Positions 17,871-28,337 are shown, numbered from the stretch's first letter. The stretch: DNA of 51,078 nucleotides from Rhodoblastus acidophilus (GCF_025961575.1 NZ_JAOQNX010000035.1:1-51078), one strand, 5' to 3'. Numbers and translations are program-made. The notes: generated by a model from the letters alone, not told the origin.

Positions 17871-19544
17871 ATGCGGCTCATCACGAAAATTGCGGCCATC
17901 ATTGGCGTGTTCGCGCTGTTGCTGGTGCTGGTCTCGGGCTTTTCATTCGTCCAGGGCTGGATCGACCGCGACCAGGAGGCGCGGATCGACAACGCCTTCG
18001 AAATCGCCGTCCTCGCCGCCAATATCTCCCAATCCGTCGATCGCGCCGTGGCGTCCGTCGATGGCGTGCTGCTCACCGAAGACGAAACCGAGTCGCGCAA
18101 GGCCATCGCCGAATTGCAGGGCGCGCTGGGGGCGATCAAGGCCCTGAAGACGGAGCTGTTCGCCAGCGTCGGCGCGCGCCTGTCCGACGCCGAGAAGGCC
18201 AAGCTTTCGGCGCAGATTACCGAATTCGTCGACTACCAGACCGATACGGTGAACCTGGCCACAAAAGTCTCGCGCAAGGCCGCCATCGTCCAGATCGATG
18301 ACGACGCCACGGTCGCCAACCGCAAGGCCATGCTGACCACGGTCAAGACGCTGAGCGACCAGACCCTGACGGAGGCCCGCGCGGAACGTGTGGCGGTCTC
18401 GGCGGGGCGCCAGCGCCGGGCCGTTCTCATCGCGGCCCTTTCCCTGCTCACTGTGGTCCTCGGCGTGGCCTTCGGCGTCTATGTTTGCGAAATCCACATC
18501 CGCAGGCCGCTCGACCGGCTGCGCAACGGCGTGCTGAACCTCGCCGCCGGCAAACTCGACGTCGAATTCAAGGATTCGCTGCGCCGCGACGAGATTGGCG
18601 AAATGGCCGGCGCTGTCGTCAGTTTCCGCGACGCGCTTGCACAAAAGCGCGCGCTCGACGTGGAAAGCGCACAAAAGGCGCAACGCGAGTTGGCGCGCGC
18701 CAAGGCGCTCGACTCCTCGACGACGCATTTTCGCGACCGGGCGGAGCACGCCCTGGCGGCGCTCAATACGTCGGTGACGGAAATGAACGACCGCGCGCAA
18801 AGCCTGGTGAAATCCTCGGAAGACACAAAGCGGCAATCCGCCACCGCCGCTGAGGCGGCGCAAGCGGCGGCCGGCGCGATCGGCCGCGTGGCTGCGGCCG
18901 CCGAGGCGCTGGCGCGCTCGGCATCCGCCATCCAGGATCACGCCCACGCGTCCAGCGCGGTCTCGGCGGAAGCGCGCAACGACATGCAGGATGCGCTGCG
19001 CCAGGTCGGCGGGCTGTCGCAGGCCGTGGGCGGCATCGGCGAAGCCGCCGCCTTGATCGAAAGCATCGCCGCGCAAACCAATCTGCTCGCGCTCAACGCC
19101 ACCATCGAGGCGGCGCGAGCAGGCGAGAATGGCAGGGGCTTCGCCGTCGTCGCCAATGAGGTGAAGGCGCTCGCCGCCCGCACCGCCTCGGCGACGGGTC
19201 TGATCGCCGCCCATATCGCCTCGATCGAAGCCGCCGCGGCGGGCGCCGCCGCCTCGGCCGAAAGCAATGGCGCGACCATCGCCCGGCTGGAGGCGATCGC
19301 CGCGCAGGTGGCCGAGGCCGCCAGCGCGCAAGGCGACATCGGCCGCGAGATATCGGAATCGGCGGAACGCGCCGCGCAGGAGGCTGAAACCGTCGGCGAC
19401 AGCATGGCCAGCATGCGCCGGGCCGCGGCCCTGCAGGACGCCGAAGCCGAGAAGCTGCGCGCCGCCGCGCAGACCCATGCGCAGGAGGCGGAAGCGCTCG
19501 CCGATTTCATCTCGACCTATATTGCCGACGTCCGCGCGGCCTGA
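17871..19544 (+). CDS. Methyl-accepting chemotaxis protein
   Basis: A 557-residue chemoreceptor: TM1 at about 6-26, an all-helical periplasmic sensor of about 155 residues, TM2 at about 183-205, a HAMP domain (about 206-258), and a signalling domain with the conserved hairpin tip [20 protein letters not shown] near 397-416. It would control CheA/CheW. The ATG at 17871 places a short cytoplasmic tail before TM1; an upstream in-frame ATG at 17796 would add 25 polar residues and overlaps the palindrome, so it is less likely. Its periplasmic sensor is clearly homologous to that of the downstream GGDEF-EAL protein. No che genes are nearby. Confidence 0.92.
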   Translation: MRLITKIAAIIGVFALLLVLVSGFSFVQGWIDRDQEARIDNAFEIAVLAANISQSVDRAVASVDGVLLTEDETESRKAIAELQGALGAIKALKTELFASVGARLSDAEKAKLSAQITEFVDYQTDTVNLATKVSRKAAIVQIDDDATVANRKAMLTTVKTLSDQTLTEARAERVAVSAGRQRRAVLIAALSLLTVVLGVAFGVYVCEIHIRRPLDRLRNGVLNLAAGKLDVEFKDSLRRDEIGEMAGAVVSFRDALAQKRALDVESAQKAQRELARAKALDSSTTHFRDRAEHALAALNTSVTEMNDRAQSLVKSSEDTKRQSATAAEAAQAAAGAIGRVAAAAEALARSASAIQDHAHASSAVSAEARNDMQDALRQVGGLSQAVGGIGEAAALIESIAAQTNLLALNATIEAARAGENGRGFAVVANEVKALAARTASATGLIAAHIASIEAAAAGAAASAESNGATIARLEAIAAQVAEAASAQGDIGREISESAERAAQEAETVGDSMASMRRAAALQDAEAEKLRAAAQTHAQEAEALADFISTYIADVRAA

Positions 19545-19584
19545 TCGCCTTGGAATGCCAGTCCTCACGAAAGCGGGTCCGATC

Positions 19585-21891
19585 ATGGGGTCATCGCGCG
19601 TCGCCGTCCGGGCCAGGATCGCCGCCGTCCTCGGCGCTTCCGCCTTCATCGCGATCACGCTGTCGGCTTTTGCTCTCTATCTCAACAATCTCGAATGGCG
19701 GCAGACGGAAACGATCGTCGACGCCTTCGAGGTCGCCAACGAAGCCGACGTTCTCGCCATGGACGTGGAAAAGACCGTCGCCCAGGTGATGAGCGTCATG
19801 GTCGCGGAGGATGCGCAGGCCGCGCGCGACCGATCGGTCGCCTTGCAGGAGGATTTGCAAGAGGTCGCGCAGCGCCGGAACGCGCTCCTGTCCCGGGTCG
19901 GCGAAAGGATGTCGCCGGCGGAGAAGACGCAGCTTTCGCTGCGGATCGACGAGTTCATCGCCTATCAGACGGACACCGCGCGACTCTGCCTGCAGGTGTC
20001 GCCCCAGGCGGCGATCATTCAGGCCAATGACGACGCCACCGTGCGGAACCGCCGGAAAATGCTGGTGGATGTCCAGCAATTGGGCCGCGACATGCGCGCG
20101 CGGGTCGAGATCACCCGCGGCGCGGCGGCGTTTGGCCGGAAGGTCCGTTTGGCGATGCTGCAGGTTCTGCCGGCTTCGACCCTCATCATTGGCGCCCTGG
20201 TCGGCGTCGCTTTGTTTCGCCGCAGCAAGGCGAACCTGCAAAAACGCCGTTACGATGTCGCCTTGAACAATATGCCGCTCGGCGTCGGCATGGCGAACGC
20301 GCAGGGCGTGCTCACTGTCGTCAACGATCGCCTCGCAACCATGTTCGACATCGCCCTGGAGCTGAGCGGCTGCACGGTGCGTCAGCTCGCCGAGGAGATC
20401 GCTGCGGCGGCCAGGCTCGACGGCGAGGCGCGCGTCGCCTTCCTTCGGACATTCCAGAGCCTTGCCAGCGGGTCGTCGTCGGCCTCCTTCGTCGCCGCGC
20501 TCGGCGCGCGGCATTTCGAGTTCCGCTGTCACCGGATGGATGCGGGGGGCAGCCTGATCGTCATCGACGACGTCACCGCCGCAAGGCGCGCCGCGCAGGA
20601 CATCGAACGCATGGCCCTGTTCGATTCCCTGACCGGCCTGTCCAATCGCGTGCGCTTCCGCGAACGGCTGGCGCTGACCATGGAGGAGTCTCGGGCGCGA
20701 AACCTGTCGTTCTCGCTGTTGTACCTCGATCTCAACGCCTTCAAATTGGTCAACGACACGCTCGGCCATCCCACGGGCGACAAGCTTTTGTGTGAAGTCG
20801 CGCGCCGATTGACGACCAATTTTCGCGACGCCGATCTGGTGGCGCGCCTCGGCGGCGACGAGTTCATGGTCGTGCTCGCGCCCGCCGCCAAACCCCACGA
20901 TCTCGACGCGATCTGCGCGCGCCTGATCGAAATGGTCAGCGCGCCCTTCAGCATCGAGGGCCATGAAATCTGTGTCGGGGCCAGCGTCGGCACGGCGTCC
21001 TTTCCGGGCGACGTCGCCACGGCCGAGGAGATGGTCAATGGCGCGGATCTCGCCCTCTACCGCGCCAAGGCGCTGGGCCGCTCCAGCTTCCGTCACTTCG
21101 ACGCGTCAATGCGGGCGGAAGCGATGCTCAAGCGCGAGATGGAGACCGAATTGCGCGCCGCCCTCGCCAATGACGAACTGGAATTGTACTACCAGCCGAT
21201 CGTCGACATCCGCAGCAACCGGATCAACACGTTCGAGGCGCTGTTGCGCTGGCGCCATCCGACGCGCGGCCAGGTCTCGCCCGACGTGTTCATCCCGCTG
21301 GCGGAGGAGACCGGGCTGATCGTCGAGATCGGCGAATGGGCGCTCGAGCGCGCCTGCCGCGACGCGGCGCTGTGGCCGGCGGAGATTCGCGTCGCCGTCA
21401 ATTTTTCGTCGATTCAGTTCCGGCGCTGCGATGTCGTCGCTCTGGTCGCGCGGGCCCTGGCGACGACCGGGCTGTCGGCGCACCGGCTGGAAGTCGAAAT
21501 CACCGAAACCGTCCTGATCCGCGACGCGGAAGCGACCTGCGCGATCTTCGAACAATTGAGGGGCCTGGGCGTGCGGCTCTCGCTCGACGATTTCGGCTCG
21601 GGCTATTCCAGCCTGAGCTATCTGAACATGTTCAAGTTCGACAAGATCAAGATCGACCGCGCTTTCGTCCAAAACCTGAACGACCCGAACGCGCTGGCGG
21701 TGATCAGCGCGGTGACGCATCTCGCTAGCCGCCTCGATCTGACGCTGGTCGTCGAAGGCGTGGAGACGCCGGAGCAGCTCGCGATCCTGTCGGGCCAGGG
21801 CGTTCACGACGTCCAGGGGTTTCTGTTCGCGCCGCCCATGCCTCTCGCCGAGATCAACCGTCTCGTGAAAGAGGCGAGCCGGGCGGCGTGA
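19585..21891 (+). CDS. Membrane GGDEF-EAL cyclic-di-GMP enzyme with PAS domain
   Basis: A 768-residue protein with TM1 near 14-34, a helical periplasmic sensor, TM2 near 190-210, a PAS-like domain (about 225-340), GGDEF and EAL domains. The GGDEF motif at about 423 is intact and preceded by an RxxD inhibitory site (RDAD). The EAL motif at 551 is intact, as are NFSSIQF, EITET, DDFGSGYSSLSYL, KIDRAFV and EGVET, so both cyclase and phosphodiesterase activity are possible. The sensor aligns with that of the preceding chemoreceptor (shared blocks PAEK/DAEK, YQTDT, NDDATV/DDDATV). ATG at 19585 is preferred; an ATG at 19555 is possible. A terminator follows. Confidence 0.92.
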   Translation: MGSSRVAVRARIAAVLGASAFIAITLSAFALYLNNLEWRQTETIVDAFEVANEADVLAMDVEKTVAQVMSVMVAEDAQAARDRSVALQEDLQEVAQRRNALLSRVGERMSPAEKTQLSLRIDEFIAYQTDTARLCLQVSPQAAIIQANDDATVRNRRKMLVDVQQLGRDMRARVEITRGAAAFGRKVRLAMLQVLPASTLIIGALVGVALFRRSKANLQKRRYDVALNNMPLGVGMANAQGVLTVVNDRLATMFDIALELSGCTVRQLAEEIAAAARLDGEARVAFLRTFQSLASGSSSASFVAALGARHFEFRCHRMDAGGSLIVIDDVTAARRAAQDIERMALFDSLTGLSNRVRFRERLALTMEESRARNLSFSLLYLDLNAFKLVNDTLGHPTGDKLLCEVARRLTTNFRDADLVARLGGDEFMVVLAPAAKPHDLDAICARLIEMVSAPFSIEGHEICVGASVGTASFPGDVATAEEMVNGADLALYRAKALGRSSFRHFDASMRAEAMLKREMETELRAALANDELELYYQPIVDIRSNRINTFEALLRWRHPTRGQVSPDVFIPLAEETGLIVEIGEWALERACRDAALWPAEIRVAVNFSSIQFRRCDVVALVARALATTGLSAHRLEVEITETVLIRDAEATCAIFEQLRGLGVRLSLDDFGSGYSSLSYLNMFKFDKIKIDRAFVQNLNDPNALAVISAVTHLASRLDLTLVVEGVETPEQLAILSGQGVHDVQGFLFAPPMPLAEINRLVKEASRAA

Positions 21892-21929
21892 CGCGACACG
21901 GCGGACCTGTCGCGCCGAAAGGATTTTTT
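21892..21929 (+). terminator. Rho-independent terminator after the GGDEF-EAL gene
   Basis: CGCGACA (21892-21898) pairs with TGTCGCG (21908-21914) immediately after the stop codon, followed nine bases later by a run of six T (21924-21929). Confidence 0.6.
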
Positions 21930-21931
21930 GC

Positions 21932-22366
21932 TCAGCCGCCGTTCTGCTTGCGATAGCTTTCGAACGCGACCTCCAGCAGCTTGCCGAGCTTCATGTCATG
22001 CGCTGAGGCATAGCTCTTGAAGGCGCGCCTGAATTCGGCGGAAACCTTGAAATTCAACGCTTTCTTCGGCTCTTTGGGCTTTTCGGCCTTTTCGGGCTTT
22101 TCGGCCTTCGCCTTGGCGACGGGTTCGGGTTTGCCAGCGGATTTTTCGGTTTTCGCCTTGGCGCCGGAGGCGGCCTTGGCGGCTGGCTTGTCGGCCTTCG
22201 CCTTGGCCTCGGCCTTTTCGGTCGGCTTCTCGGCGTCATCTGCCGGTTTTTGCGTCTTCACCTTGCCGATCTTGTCCGTTTTGGCGGTCTTGGCGGTCGG
22301 GGCGGGCGTGGTCGCAGGCGTCTCGAGCTCGACCGCTGCTTTGCCGAGAGTCTTCTTGTCTTTCAT
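21932..22366 (-). CDS. Lys/Ala/Pro-rich protein with C-terminal ribbon-helix-helix-like domain
   Basis: A 144-residue, highly basic protein. Residues 1-100 are a low-complexity tail of K, A, P and E in repeated AKAEKPEK-like units, reminiscent of histone H1-like bacterial tails. Residues about 104-142 form a short domain (NFKVSAEFRRAFKSYASAHD, then a second helix LGKLLEVAFESYRKQ) resembling a ribbon-helix-helix DNA-binding fold. A nucleoid-associated or DNA-organising role is plausible but inferred. It is convergent to the GGDEF-EAL gene. Confidence 0.65.
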   Translation of the reverse strand: MKDKKTLGKAAVELETPATTPAPTAKTAKTDKIGKVKTQKPADDAEKPTEKAEAKAKADKPAAKAASGAKAKTEKSAGKPEPVAKAKAEKPEKAEKPKEPKKALNFKVSAEFRRAFKSYASAHDMKLGKLLEVAFESYRKQNGG

Positions 22367-22487
22367 CGATCAAGCCTTTCGTGCTTTCGTGCTTTCTGGC
22401 TAAATTCCCTATAGCATAAAAGCTTCGCCTGGGCAGTGGGCGCCCGGCGCGTCGAAGCCATGGTTGATGAAAGGTTTCGCGTGTTGG

Positions 22488-22700
22488 TCAGTGCTGGCGA
22501 AGGCTGGAGGGCGGTTCGATCTCGAAGTTCAGAGAGCCAAGACCGGGCGACATCGCCGCCAATGTGTCGAGCGCGCGCTGGATATGATCCACGGCCCGCG
22601 AAACCTGATCGTCCCCGCCGCGGGATTGGGTGATCTCGGATTTGGCGTAGAACAGCTCGATCATGGCCAGTTCGACGATGGCTCTTGTTGTTTTCTGCAT
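22488..22700 (-). CDS. Small hypothetical helical protein
   Basis: A 70-residue product beginning MQKTTRAIVELAMIELFYAKSE, mostly helical with a conserved-looking DHIQRALDTLAAM stretch. A GGAG box nine bases before the ATG at 22700 supports this start over one 24 bases upstream. It runs divergent from pstS. No family is recognised. Confidence 0.5.
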   Translation of the reverse strand: MQKTTRAIVELAMIELFYAKSEITQSRGGDDQVSRAVDHIQRALDTLAAMSPGLGSLNFEIEPPSSLRQH

Positions 22701-22916
22701 GAAGACACGCTCCGCCTGTCCCATCGAAGCATGGGTGAAATCAAGATAATCCGTGGCATTGAAGGATTTGCGACAGGCTCGGGTCCGGCCTGAATTTACG
22801 CGCGGCAGCGTGTGTCACGTGAGCTTCGCATCGTCGTCGTAAAGGAAGGGCGCCTGAACGTCTCGAGCGAACTGCTTGGGCGCTGGCGGATCCCAAACCT
22901 CACGAGAGGTCTCGCA

Positions 22917-23960
22917 ATGTCGAACAAGTTCCTGCGCGCCACGCTGGTGGCCGCCGTCCTCGGCGCCGCCCCCGCGCTCGCCGCCGACATCTCCGGCGCC
23001 GGCGCCACCTTTCCCTATCCGATCTACGCCAAATGGGCCGACGCCTACAAAACCCAGACCGGCAACGGTCTGAACTATCAGTCGATCGGCTCGGGCGGCG
23101 GCATCAAGCAGATCATCGCCAACACCGTCACCTTCGGCGCATCCGACAAGCCGCTCAAGGTCGAGGAGTTGGAAAAGAACGGTCTCGTGCAATGGCCGCA
23201 GGTGATGGGCGGCATCGTGCCGATCATCAACATCGAAGGCGTCGGCAACGAGCAGTTGGTCCTCGACGGCCCCGCGCTGGCGAAAATTTTCCTCGGCGAA
23301 ATCAAGACCTGGAACGATCCGGCGATCGCCAGTCTGAACCCGACCCTCAAGCTCTCGGATACGCCGATCGCGGTCGTGCACCGTTCCGACGGCTCCGGCA
23401 CCACCTTCAACTTCACCGATTACCTCGCCAAGGTCTCGGCGGACTGGAAGTCCAAGGTCGGCTCCGATTCGGCGGTTGAATGGCCGGTCGGGCTCGCCGC
23501 CAAGGGCAATGAAGGCGTCGCCAACACCGTCGCCAACACCAAGGGGTCTATTGGCTACGTCGAATATGCCTATGCCAAGCAGAACAAGATCCCCTTCGCC
23601 GACCTCGTCAACAAGGAGGGCGCCAAGGTCTCGCCGACCGTGGAAAGTTTTCAGGCGGCCGCCGCCAACGCCGACTGGGAGAACGCGCCCGGCTATTACC
23701 AGATCCTGACCAACCAGCCGGGCGCAAAATCCTGGCCGATCACGGCCGCGACTTTCATCCTGGTGCACAAGCAGCCGAAGGACCCGGCCGCCGTCGGCGA
23801 AGCGCTGAAGTTCTTCAACTGGGCGTTCAAGAACGGCGCGAAGGACGCGGAAGCCCTCGACTACATTCCGATGCCCGACAATGTCATCGGCATGATCCGC
23901 ACCACCTGGGCGACCGAAATCAAGGGCGTCGACGGCAAGCTCGTCTTCAAGGGCGACTGA
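22917..23960 (+). CDS. pstS: Phosphate-binding protein PstS
   Basis: A 347-residue periplasmic phosphate receptor. A signal peptide of about 22 residues precedes the canonical PstS start ([18 protein letters not shown]). The phosphate-binding segments GSGGGIKQI and [15 protein letters not shown] are intact. It captures phosphate for the PstCAB transporter encoded downstream. ATG 22917 with AGAGG upstream gives the right signal peptide. I see no convincing Pho box in 22,725-22,916; GTGTCAC at about 22,810 is only half of one. No phoR precedes it, unlike the usual Rhizobiales order. Confidence 0.95.
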   Translation: MSNKFLRATLVAAVLGAAPALAADISGAGATFPYPIYAKWADAYKTQTGNGLNYQSIGSGGGIKQIIANTVTFGASDKPLKVEELEKNGLVQWPQVMGGIVPIINIEGVGNEQLVLDGPALAKIFLGEIKTWNDPAIASLNPTLKLSDTPIAVVHRSDGSGTTFNFTDYLAKVSADWKSKVGSDSAVEWPVGLAAKGNEGVANTVANTKGSIGYVEYAYAKQNKIPFADLVNKEGAKVSPTVESFQAAAANADWENAPGYYQILTNQPGAKSWPITAATFILVHKQPKDPAAVGEALKFFNWAFKNGAKDAEALDYIPMPDNVIGMIRTTWATEIKGVDGKLVFKGD

Positions 23961-23990
23961 CAAACCGGGGGCTCTTCCCCGCCACACCCG

Positions 23991-24015
23991 GGGACGCGTC
24001 CGCTGGGCGCGTCCC
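23991..24015 (+). promoter_or_regulatory. Hairpin between pstS and pstC
   Basis: GGGACGCG (23991-23998) pairs perfectly with CGCGTCCC (24008-24015) around a 9-nt loop, in the 72-base gap after pstS; a smaller GGGG/CCCC hairpin lies just before it. No T-run follows. Such hairpins protect the receptor mRNA or reduce read-through, making binding protein more abundant than permease. Confidence 0.55.
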
Positions 24016-24032
24016 GCAGGAAAGAGGCGATC

Positions 24033-25025
24033 ATGACTCAAGCGGTTCTGTCCGATCACATCGCGGCGGCGCATGGCGACGCCCGCGCCAGAGCCTTGAA
24101 AGGCTTCAAGCTGGGCGATGTCGCCTTCCATGTGCTCACCAAATCCTCCGCCATCGCCGTTCTGCTGCTGCTCGGCGGCGTGATCGTTTCGCTGGTCCAT
24201 GGCTCCGCGCCGGCCCTGGGCGAATTTGGCTTCGGCTTTCTCACCTCGCAGGCCTGGAACCCGGTCACGGAAAAATTCGGCGCGGGACCGGCCATTTATG
24301 GCACGCTGGTCATCTCCTTCCTGGCGCTGCTGATCGCCGCGCCGATGGGGTTTGGCATCGCGGTCTTCCTCACCGAGCTTTGCCCACACGTGCTGCGGCG
24401 CCCGATCGGCGTCGCCATCGAATTGCTCGCCGGCATTCCCTCGATCATCTACGGCATCTGGGGCATGTTCGTGCTCGCGCCGGTGTTGCAGACGACGCTA
24501 CAGCCCTGGCTGATCAATGGGTTCGCCGACATCCCCGTCCTGAACGATTTGTTTGCCGGCCCGCCCTATGGCATCGGCATTTTTACGGCCTCGATCATTC
24601 TCGCCATCATGATCCTGCCGCTGATCGCCTCGATTTCGCGTGACGTCTTCGAAACGGTTCCGCCGGTGCTGAAGGAGGCGGCCTATGGGATCGGCTGCAC
24701 CAAATGGGAGGTGATGCGCTCCATCGTCGCGCCCTACACCGGTGTCGGCCTTGTCGGCGGCGTCATGCTGGCTTTGGGCCGTGCGCTCGGCGAAACCATG
24801 GCGGTTACCTTCGTCATCGGCAACGCCCACAAGATCCATGCCTCGATCCTCGGGCCCGGCACGACCATTTCCGCGACCATCGCCAATGAATTCACCGAGG
24901 CCGATGGCGCCATGTACACGTCCTCGCTGATTGCGCTTGGCCTGGTGCTGTTCGTCATCACCTTCTTCGTGCTCGCGGCCTCGCGCCTGTTGTTGGCCCG
25001 AATCAAGCGCCAGGAAGGACGCTGA
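24033..25025 (+). CDS. pstC: Phosphate ABC transporter permease PstC
   Basis: A 330-residue inner-membrane permease with six main helices. The EAA-type loop that contacts the ATPase is present ([20 protein letters not shown]), and [13 protein letters not shown] is a PstC hallmark. It forms the membrane channel with PstA. AAAGAGG precedes the ATG. Its stop is separated from pstA by one base. Confidence 0.94.
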   Translation: MTQAVLSDHIAAAHGDARARALKGFKLGDVAFHVLTKSSAIAVLLLLGGVIVSLVHGSAPALGEFGFGFLTSQAWNPVTEKFGAGPAIYGTLVISFLALLIAAPMGFGIAVFLTELCPHVLRRPIGVAIELLAGIPSIIYGIWGMFVLAPVLQTTLQPWLINGFADIPVLNDLFAGPPYGIGIFTASIILAIMILPLIASISRDVFETVPPVLKEAAYGIGCTKWEVMRSIVAPYTGVGLVGGVMLALGRALGETMAVTFVIGNAHKIHASILGPGTTISATIANEFTEADGAMYTSSLIALGLVLFVITFFVLAASRLLLARIKRQEGR

Positions 25026-25026
25026 T

Positions 25027-25866
25027 ATGTCCCTCGCCTCCGCGCGCAAACTGCGCTCCTCCCTAGCCATGTCGGCCTGCGTCGGCTCGGCCGTGCTCGG
25101 CATCGCCGCGCTGGCGATCATTCTCGGCGCGCTGCTGTGGAACGGTTTCTCGAGCCTCAATCTGGCCGTGTTCACCCAGATGACGCCGCCGCCGGGATCG
25201 GCTGGCGGTCTGCTCAACGCCATTGTCGGCTCGCTGATCATGACCGTGCTCGGCGTGGCCATCGGCGCGCCGCTCGGCCTGTTCGCCGGGACCTATATGT
25301 CGGAATACGGGCGCTATTCCAGGATCACCACGGTGGTGCGTTTCATCAACGACATCCTGCTGTCGGCGCCGTCCATCGTCATCGGCCTGTTCGTCTATGA
25401 GATCACCGTGATCCAGATGGGTCATTTCTCCGGGCTTTCAGGCGCGCTCGCTCTGGCGCTGCTGGTGGTTCCGGTGGTCGTGCGCACCACCGAGGACATG
25501 CTCAATCTCGTGCCGGGCAGCCTGCGCGAGGCGGCGACGGCGCTTGGCCTGCCGCGTTCGTTGATCATCCGCCATGTCGCCTACAAGGCGGCGCGCGCCG
25601 GCCTGATCACCGGCCTGCTGCTGGCGGTGGCGCGCGTCTCCGGCGAGACCGCGCCGCTGCTGTTCACCGCTTTGAACAACCAGTTCTTCAGCACCAACCT
25701 CAACGCGCCCATGGCGAGCCTGCCCGTCGTGATCTTCCAGTTCGCGATGTCGCCGTACAAGGATTGGCAATCTTTGGCCTGGGCCGGCGCCCTGCTGATC
25801 ACCGCCGCCGTGCTCGCGCTCTCCATCGGCGCGCGCATTCTCGGCGCGCAAAAAACCTCGAAGTGA
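25027..25866 (+). CDS. pstA: Phosphate ABC transporter permease PstA
   Basis: A 279-residue permease, partner of PstC. Six helices, with the EAA loop [20 protein letters not shown] and the conserved segment [14 protein letters not shown]. The ATG at 25027 follows pstC directly, indicating coupling; the longer open frame upstream lies inside pstC in another frame. Confidence 0.94.
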   Translation: MSLASARKLRSSLAMSACVGSAVLGIAALAIILGALLWNGFSSLNLAVFTQMTPPPGSAGGLLNAIVGSLIMTVLGVAIGAPLGLFAGTYMSEYGRYSRITTVVRFINDILLSAPSIVIGLFVYEITVIQMGHFSGLSGALALALLVVPVVVRTTEDMLNLVPGSLREAATALGLPRSLIIRHVAYKAARAGLITGLLLAVARVSGETAPLLFTALNNQFFSTNLNAPMASLPVVIFQFAMSPYKDWQSLAWAGALLITAAVLALSIGARILGAQKTSK

Positions 25867-25876
25867 AGGGACCGTC

Positions 25877-26710
25877 ATGAACGAGACCTATCTCCCCTCG
25901 GCCGGACCTGTGGTCGCGGATTCCGGCGCCTATGCCGCGCTCGCGGTCGGCGCCCAGGCCGAGAAAATGTCGGTGCGCAACCTCGACTTTTTCTACGGCG
26001 ACAACCGCGCGCTGAAAGCGGTGAATGTGCCGCTCTACGACAGGAAGGTGACGGCCTTCATCGGGCCGTCCGGCTGCGGCAAGTCCACGCTGCTGCGCGT
26101 GCTCAACCGCATGTACGATCTCTATCCCGGCCAACGCGCCGAGGGCGAGGTGCTGCTCGACGGCGAGAACGTGCTTGATCCCAAGCTCGATCTCAATGCG
26201 CTGCGCGCCCGCGTCGGCATGGTGTTTCAAAAACCGACGCCGTTCCCGATGACCATTTACGAGAACATCGCCTTCGGCGTGCGTCTCTATGAAAAGCTCA
26301 GCAAGTCCGACATGGACGAGCGCGTCGAAAAAGCCTTGCGCGGCGCGGCGATCTGGGACGAGGTGAAGGACAAGCTCAACGCCTCCGGCCTGTCGCTGTC
26401 GGGGGGGCAGCAGCAGCGCCTGTGCATCGCGCGCACCGTGGCGATCCAGCCGGAAGTCATCCTGTTCGACGAGCCCTGCTCGGCGCTCGATCCGATTTCG
26501 ACCGCCAAGATCGAGGAGCTGATCGACGAATTGCGCGTCGAATATACGATCGCCATCGTCACCCATAACATGCAGCAGGCGGTGCGCGTCTCGCAGCACA
26601 CCGCCTTCATGTACCTGGGCGAAATGGTCGAGTTCGGCGAGACCGACCAGATTTTCACCGCCCCCAGGCAACCCCGCACGCAAGATTATATCACCGGGCG
26701 CTTCGGTTAG
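25877..26710 (+). CDS. pstB: Phosphate ABC transporter ATPase PstB
   Basis: A 277-residue ATPase powering PstCA. Walker A is GPSGCGKST at 63-71, the signature LSGGQQQRL and Walker [14 protein letters not shown] are intact, and the H-loop follows in VTHNMQQA. An N-terminal extension of about 30 residues precedes the core. It lies 10 bases after pstA and nine before phoU. Confidence 0.96.
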   Translation: MNETYLPSAGPVVADSGAYAALAVGAQAEKMSVRNLDFFYGDNRALKAVNVPLYDRKVTAFIGPSGCGKSTLLRVLNRMYDLYPGQRAEGEVLLDGENVLDPKLDLNALRARVGMVFQKPTPFPMTIYENIAFGVRLYEKLSKSDMDERVEKALRGAAIWDEVKDKLNASGLSLSGGQQQRLCIARTVAIQPEVILFDEPCSALDPISTAKIEELIDELRVEYTIAIVTHNMQQAVRVSQHTAFMYLGEMVEFGETDQIFTAPRQPRTQDYITGRFG

Positions 26711-26719
26711 GAGGACCCC

Positions 26720-27421
26720 ATGGTCGAACCCCACACCGTCAAATCCTTCGACGCCGAACTCGAGCTTTTGGGACGGCACATTTCCGAAATGGGCGGCATC
26801 GCCGAAAAGATGCTCGCCGACGCCATGGAGGCGCTGGGCGGCATGAACGCCGAACTCGCCGATCTCGTGCTCGCCGCCGACACGCGGCTCGATGCGCTGC
26901 AGCGCACGGTGGAGGAGGAAACCGTCTCGGTCATCGCGCGGCGCCAGCCGGTTGCTGTGGACCTGCGCGAAATCGTCGGCGCGCTGCGCATTTCGACCGA
27001 ACTTGAACGCGTCGGCGACCTTGCCAAGAACATCGCCAAGCGCACCGGCAAGATCGCCGGGGAGGGCCGCGTGCCCCGTCCGATCGGCGGCTTGAAGGGC
27101 ATGCATGAAATGGCGGTGGCGCAGCTCAACGACGTGCTCGACGCCTATGCGCAGCGCGACCCCGAGCGCGCCCGCGCCGTGTGGTTGCGCGATGTGGAGC
27201 TGGACCTGCTGGAGGACGCCGTGTTCCGCGAACTCCTCACCCATATGATGGAAGATCCGCGCAGCATCACTTTTTGCACGCATCTGCTGTTCTGCTCGAA
27301 AAATCTCGAGCGCGTCGGCGACCACACCACGAACATCGCCGAAACCGTCTATTTCATCGTCACCGGCGAGGTCCTGCCGTCCGACCGGCCGCGCGGCGTC
27401 GGATTCGCCCGTCCCGCATGA
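26720..27421 (+). CDS. phoU: Phosphate signalling regulator PhoU
   Basis: A 233-residue all-helical protein of two repeated three-helix bundles. Metal-binding motifs of the family appear as ERVGDLAKNIAKR in the first bundle and ERVGDHTTNIAE in the second. It couples the Pst transporter to the sensor kinase and represses the Pho response when phosphate is plentiful. AGGAGG lies before the ATG. Confidence 0.95.
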   Translation: MVEPHTVKSFDAELELLGRHISEMGGIAEKMLADAMEALGGMNAELADLVLAADTRLDALQRTVEEETVSVIARRQPVAVDLREIVGALRISTELERVGDLAKNIAKRTGKIAGEGRVPRPIGGLKGMHEMAVAQLNDVLDAYAQRDPERARAVWLRDVELDLLEDAVFRELLTHMMEDPRSITFCTHLLFCSKNLERVGDHTTNIAETVYFIVTGEVLPSDRPRGVGFARPA

Positions 27422-27434
27422 AGGGAGCGAGGTC

Positions 27435-28169
27435 ATGAACGAGACGCGCTCGACCGCCCTGAACGCCCATGGCGCGCCACGCATCCTGGTGGTCGAGGAC
27501 GAACCCGCGCTCGGGCTGCTGCTCGCCTATAACCTCGAAGCCGAAGGTTTCGTGGTGGATCGGGTCGAGCGCGGCGACGAGGCGGAAGCGCGGTTGCAGG
27601 AAGGCAGTCCCGATCTCGTCCTGCTCGACTGGATGCTGCCGGGCGTCTCGGGGCTGGAGCTCTGCCGGCGGCTGCGCGCGCGCGAAGCCACCCGCACGCT
27701 GCCGGTGATCATGCTCACCGCACGCGGCGAGGAGGCCGAGCGCGTGCGCGGACTTTCGGTGGGCGCCGACGATTACGTGGTCAAGCCGTTTTCGGTGCCG
27801 GAGATGATGGCCCGCGTGCGGGCGCTGCTGCGTCGGGCGCGCCCCGAACGCGTCGCGACGACCCTGGTCGCCGGCGATCTCGAACTCAATCGCGAGACGC
27901 GTCGCGTGCGGCGCGCGGACCGTGAGGTGCATCTCGGTCCGACCGAGTTTCGCCTGCTGGAATATTTGATGGAAAAGCCGGGCCGCGTGTTCACGCGCGC
28001 GCAACTGCTCGACAATGTCTGGGGGATTTCGATCGACATCGACGAGCGCACCGTCGACGTGCATGTCGGGCGCCTGCGCAAGGCGCTCGCCATCGGCGAT
28101 GAGAACAATCCGATTCGCACCGTGCGCGGGGCGGGCTATTCCTTCGACGAAACCTATGGGAGGCGCTGA
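27435..28169 (+). CDS. phoB: Phosphate response regulator PhoB
   Basis: A 244-residue OmpR/PhoB-type regulator. The receiver domain has the acidic pair in VVEDE, phospho-acceptor D65 and K117; the C-terminal winged helix ends with the usual RTVRGAGYSFDE. It is the final gene of pstSCAB-phoU-phoB and would activate the operon under phosphate limitation. Its partner kinase phoR is not in this window. An N-terminal extension of about 15 residues is a little longer than usual. Confidence 0.94.
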   Translation: MNETRSTALNAHGAPRILVVEDEPALGLLLAYNLEAEGFVVDRVERGDEAEARLQEGSPDLVLLDWMLPGVSGLELCRRLRAREATRTLPVIMLTARGEEAERVRGLSVGADDYVVKPFSVPEMMARVRALLRRARPERVATTLVAGDLELNRETRRVRRADREVHLGPTEFRLLEYLMEKPGRVFTRAQLLDNVWGISIDIDERTVDVHVGRLRKALAIGDENNPIRTVRGAGYSFDETYGRR

Positions 28170-28337
28170 GCTTGCGGTCGCCCGCGCGCAGAGACGCCGT
28201 CGTCTCGCCTTGCCCGGCTTGCGCAGGCTCGGTTGGGAATTTCCGCACGCTTTTGCGGAGCCGTCGCAACCAAAGCCTGGCCGATGCGTATTCCCGAGGC
28301 GGCTTGATCCCTTTGCGCCGCGACGGAGACAGGCGCG

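Noticed and set aside
15890-18202. A 770-codon minus-strand open frame opposite the porin and chemoreceptor
   Set aside because: It spans three unrelated plus-strand genes and intergenic DNA and has no recognisable domain.
22805-22830. Pho box upstream of pstS
   Set aside because: Only the first 7-mer (GTGTCAC) resembles the consensus; the second repeat matches too poorly.
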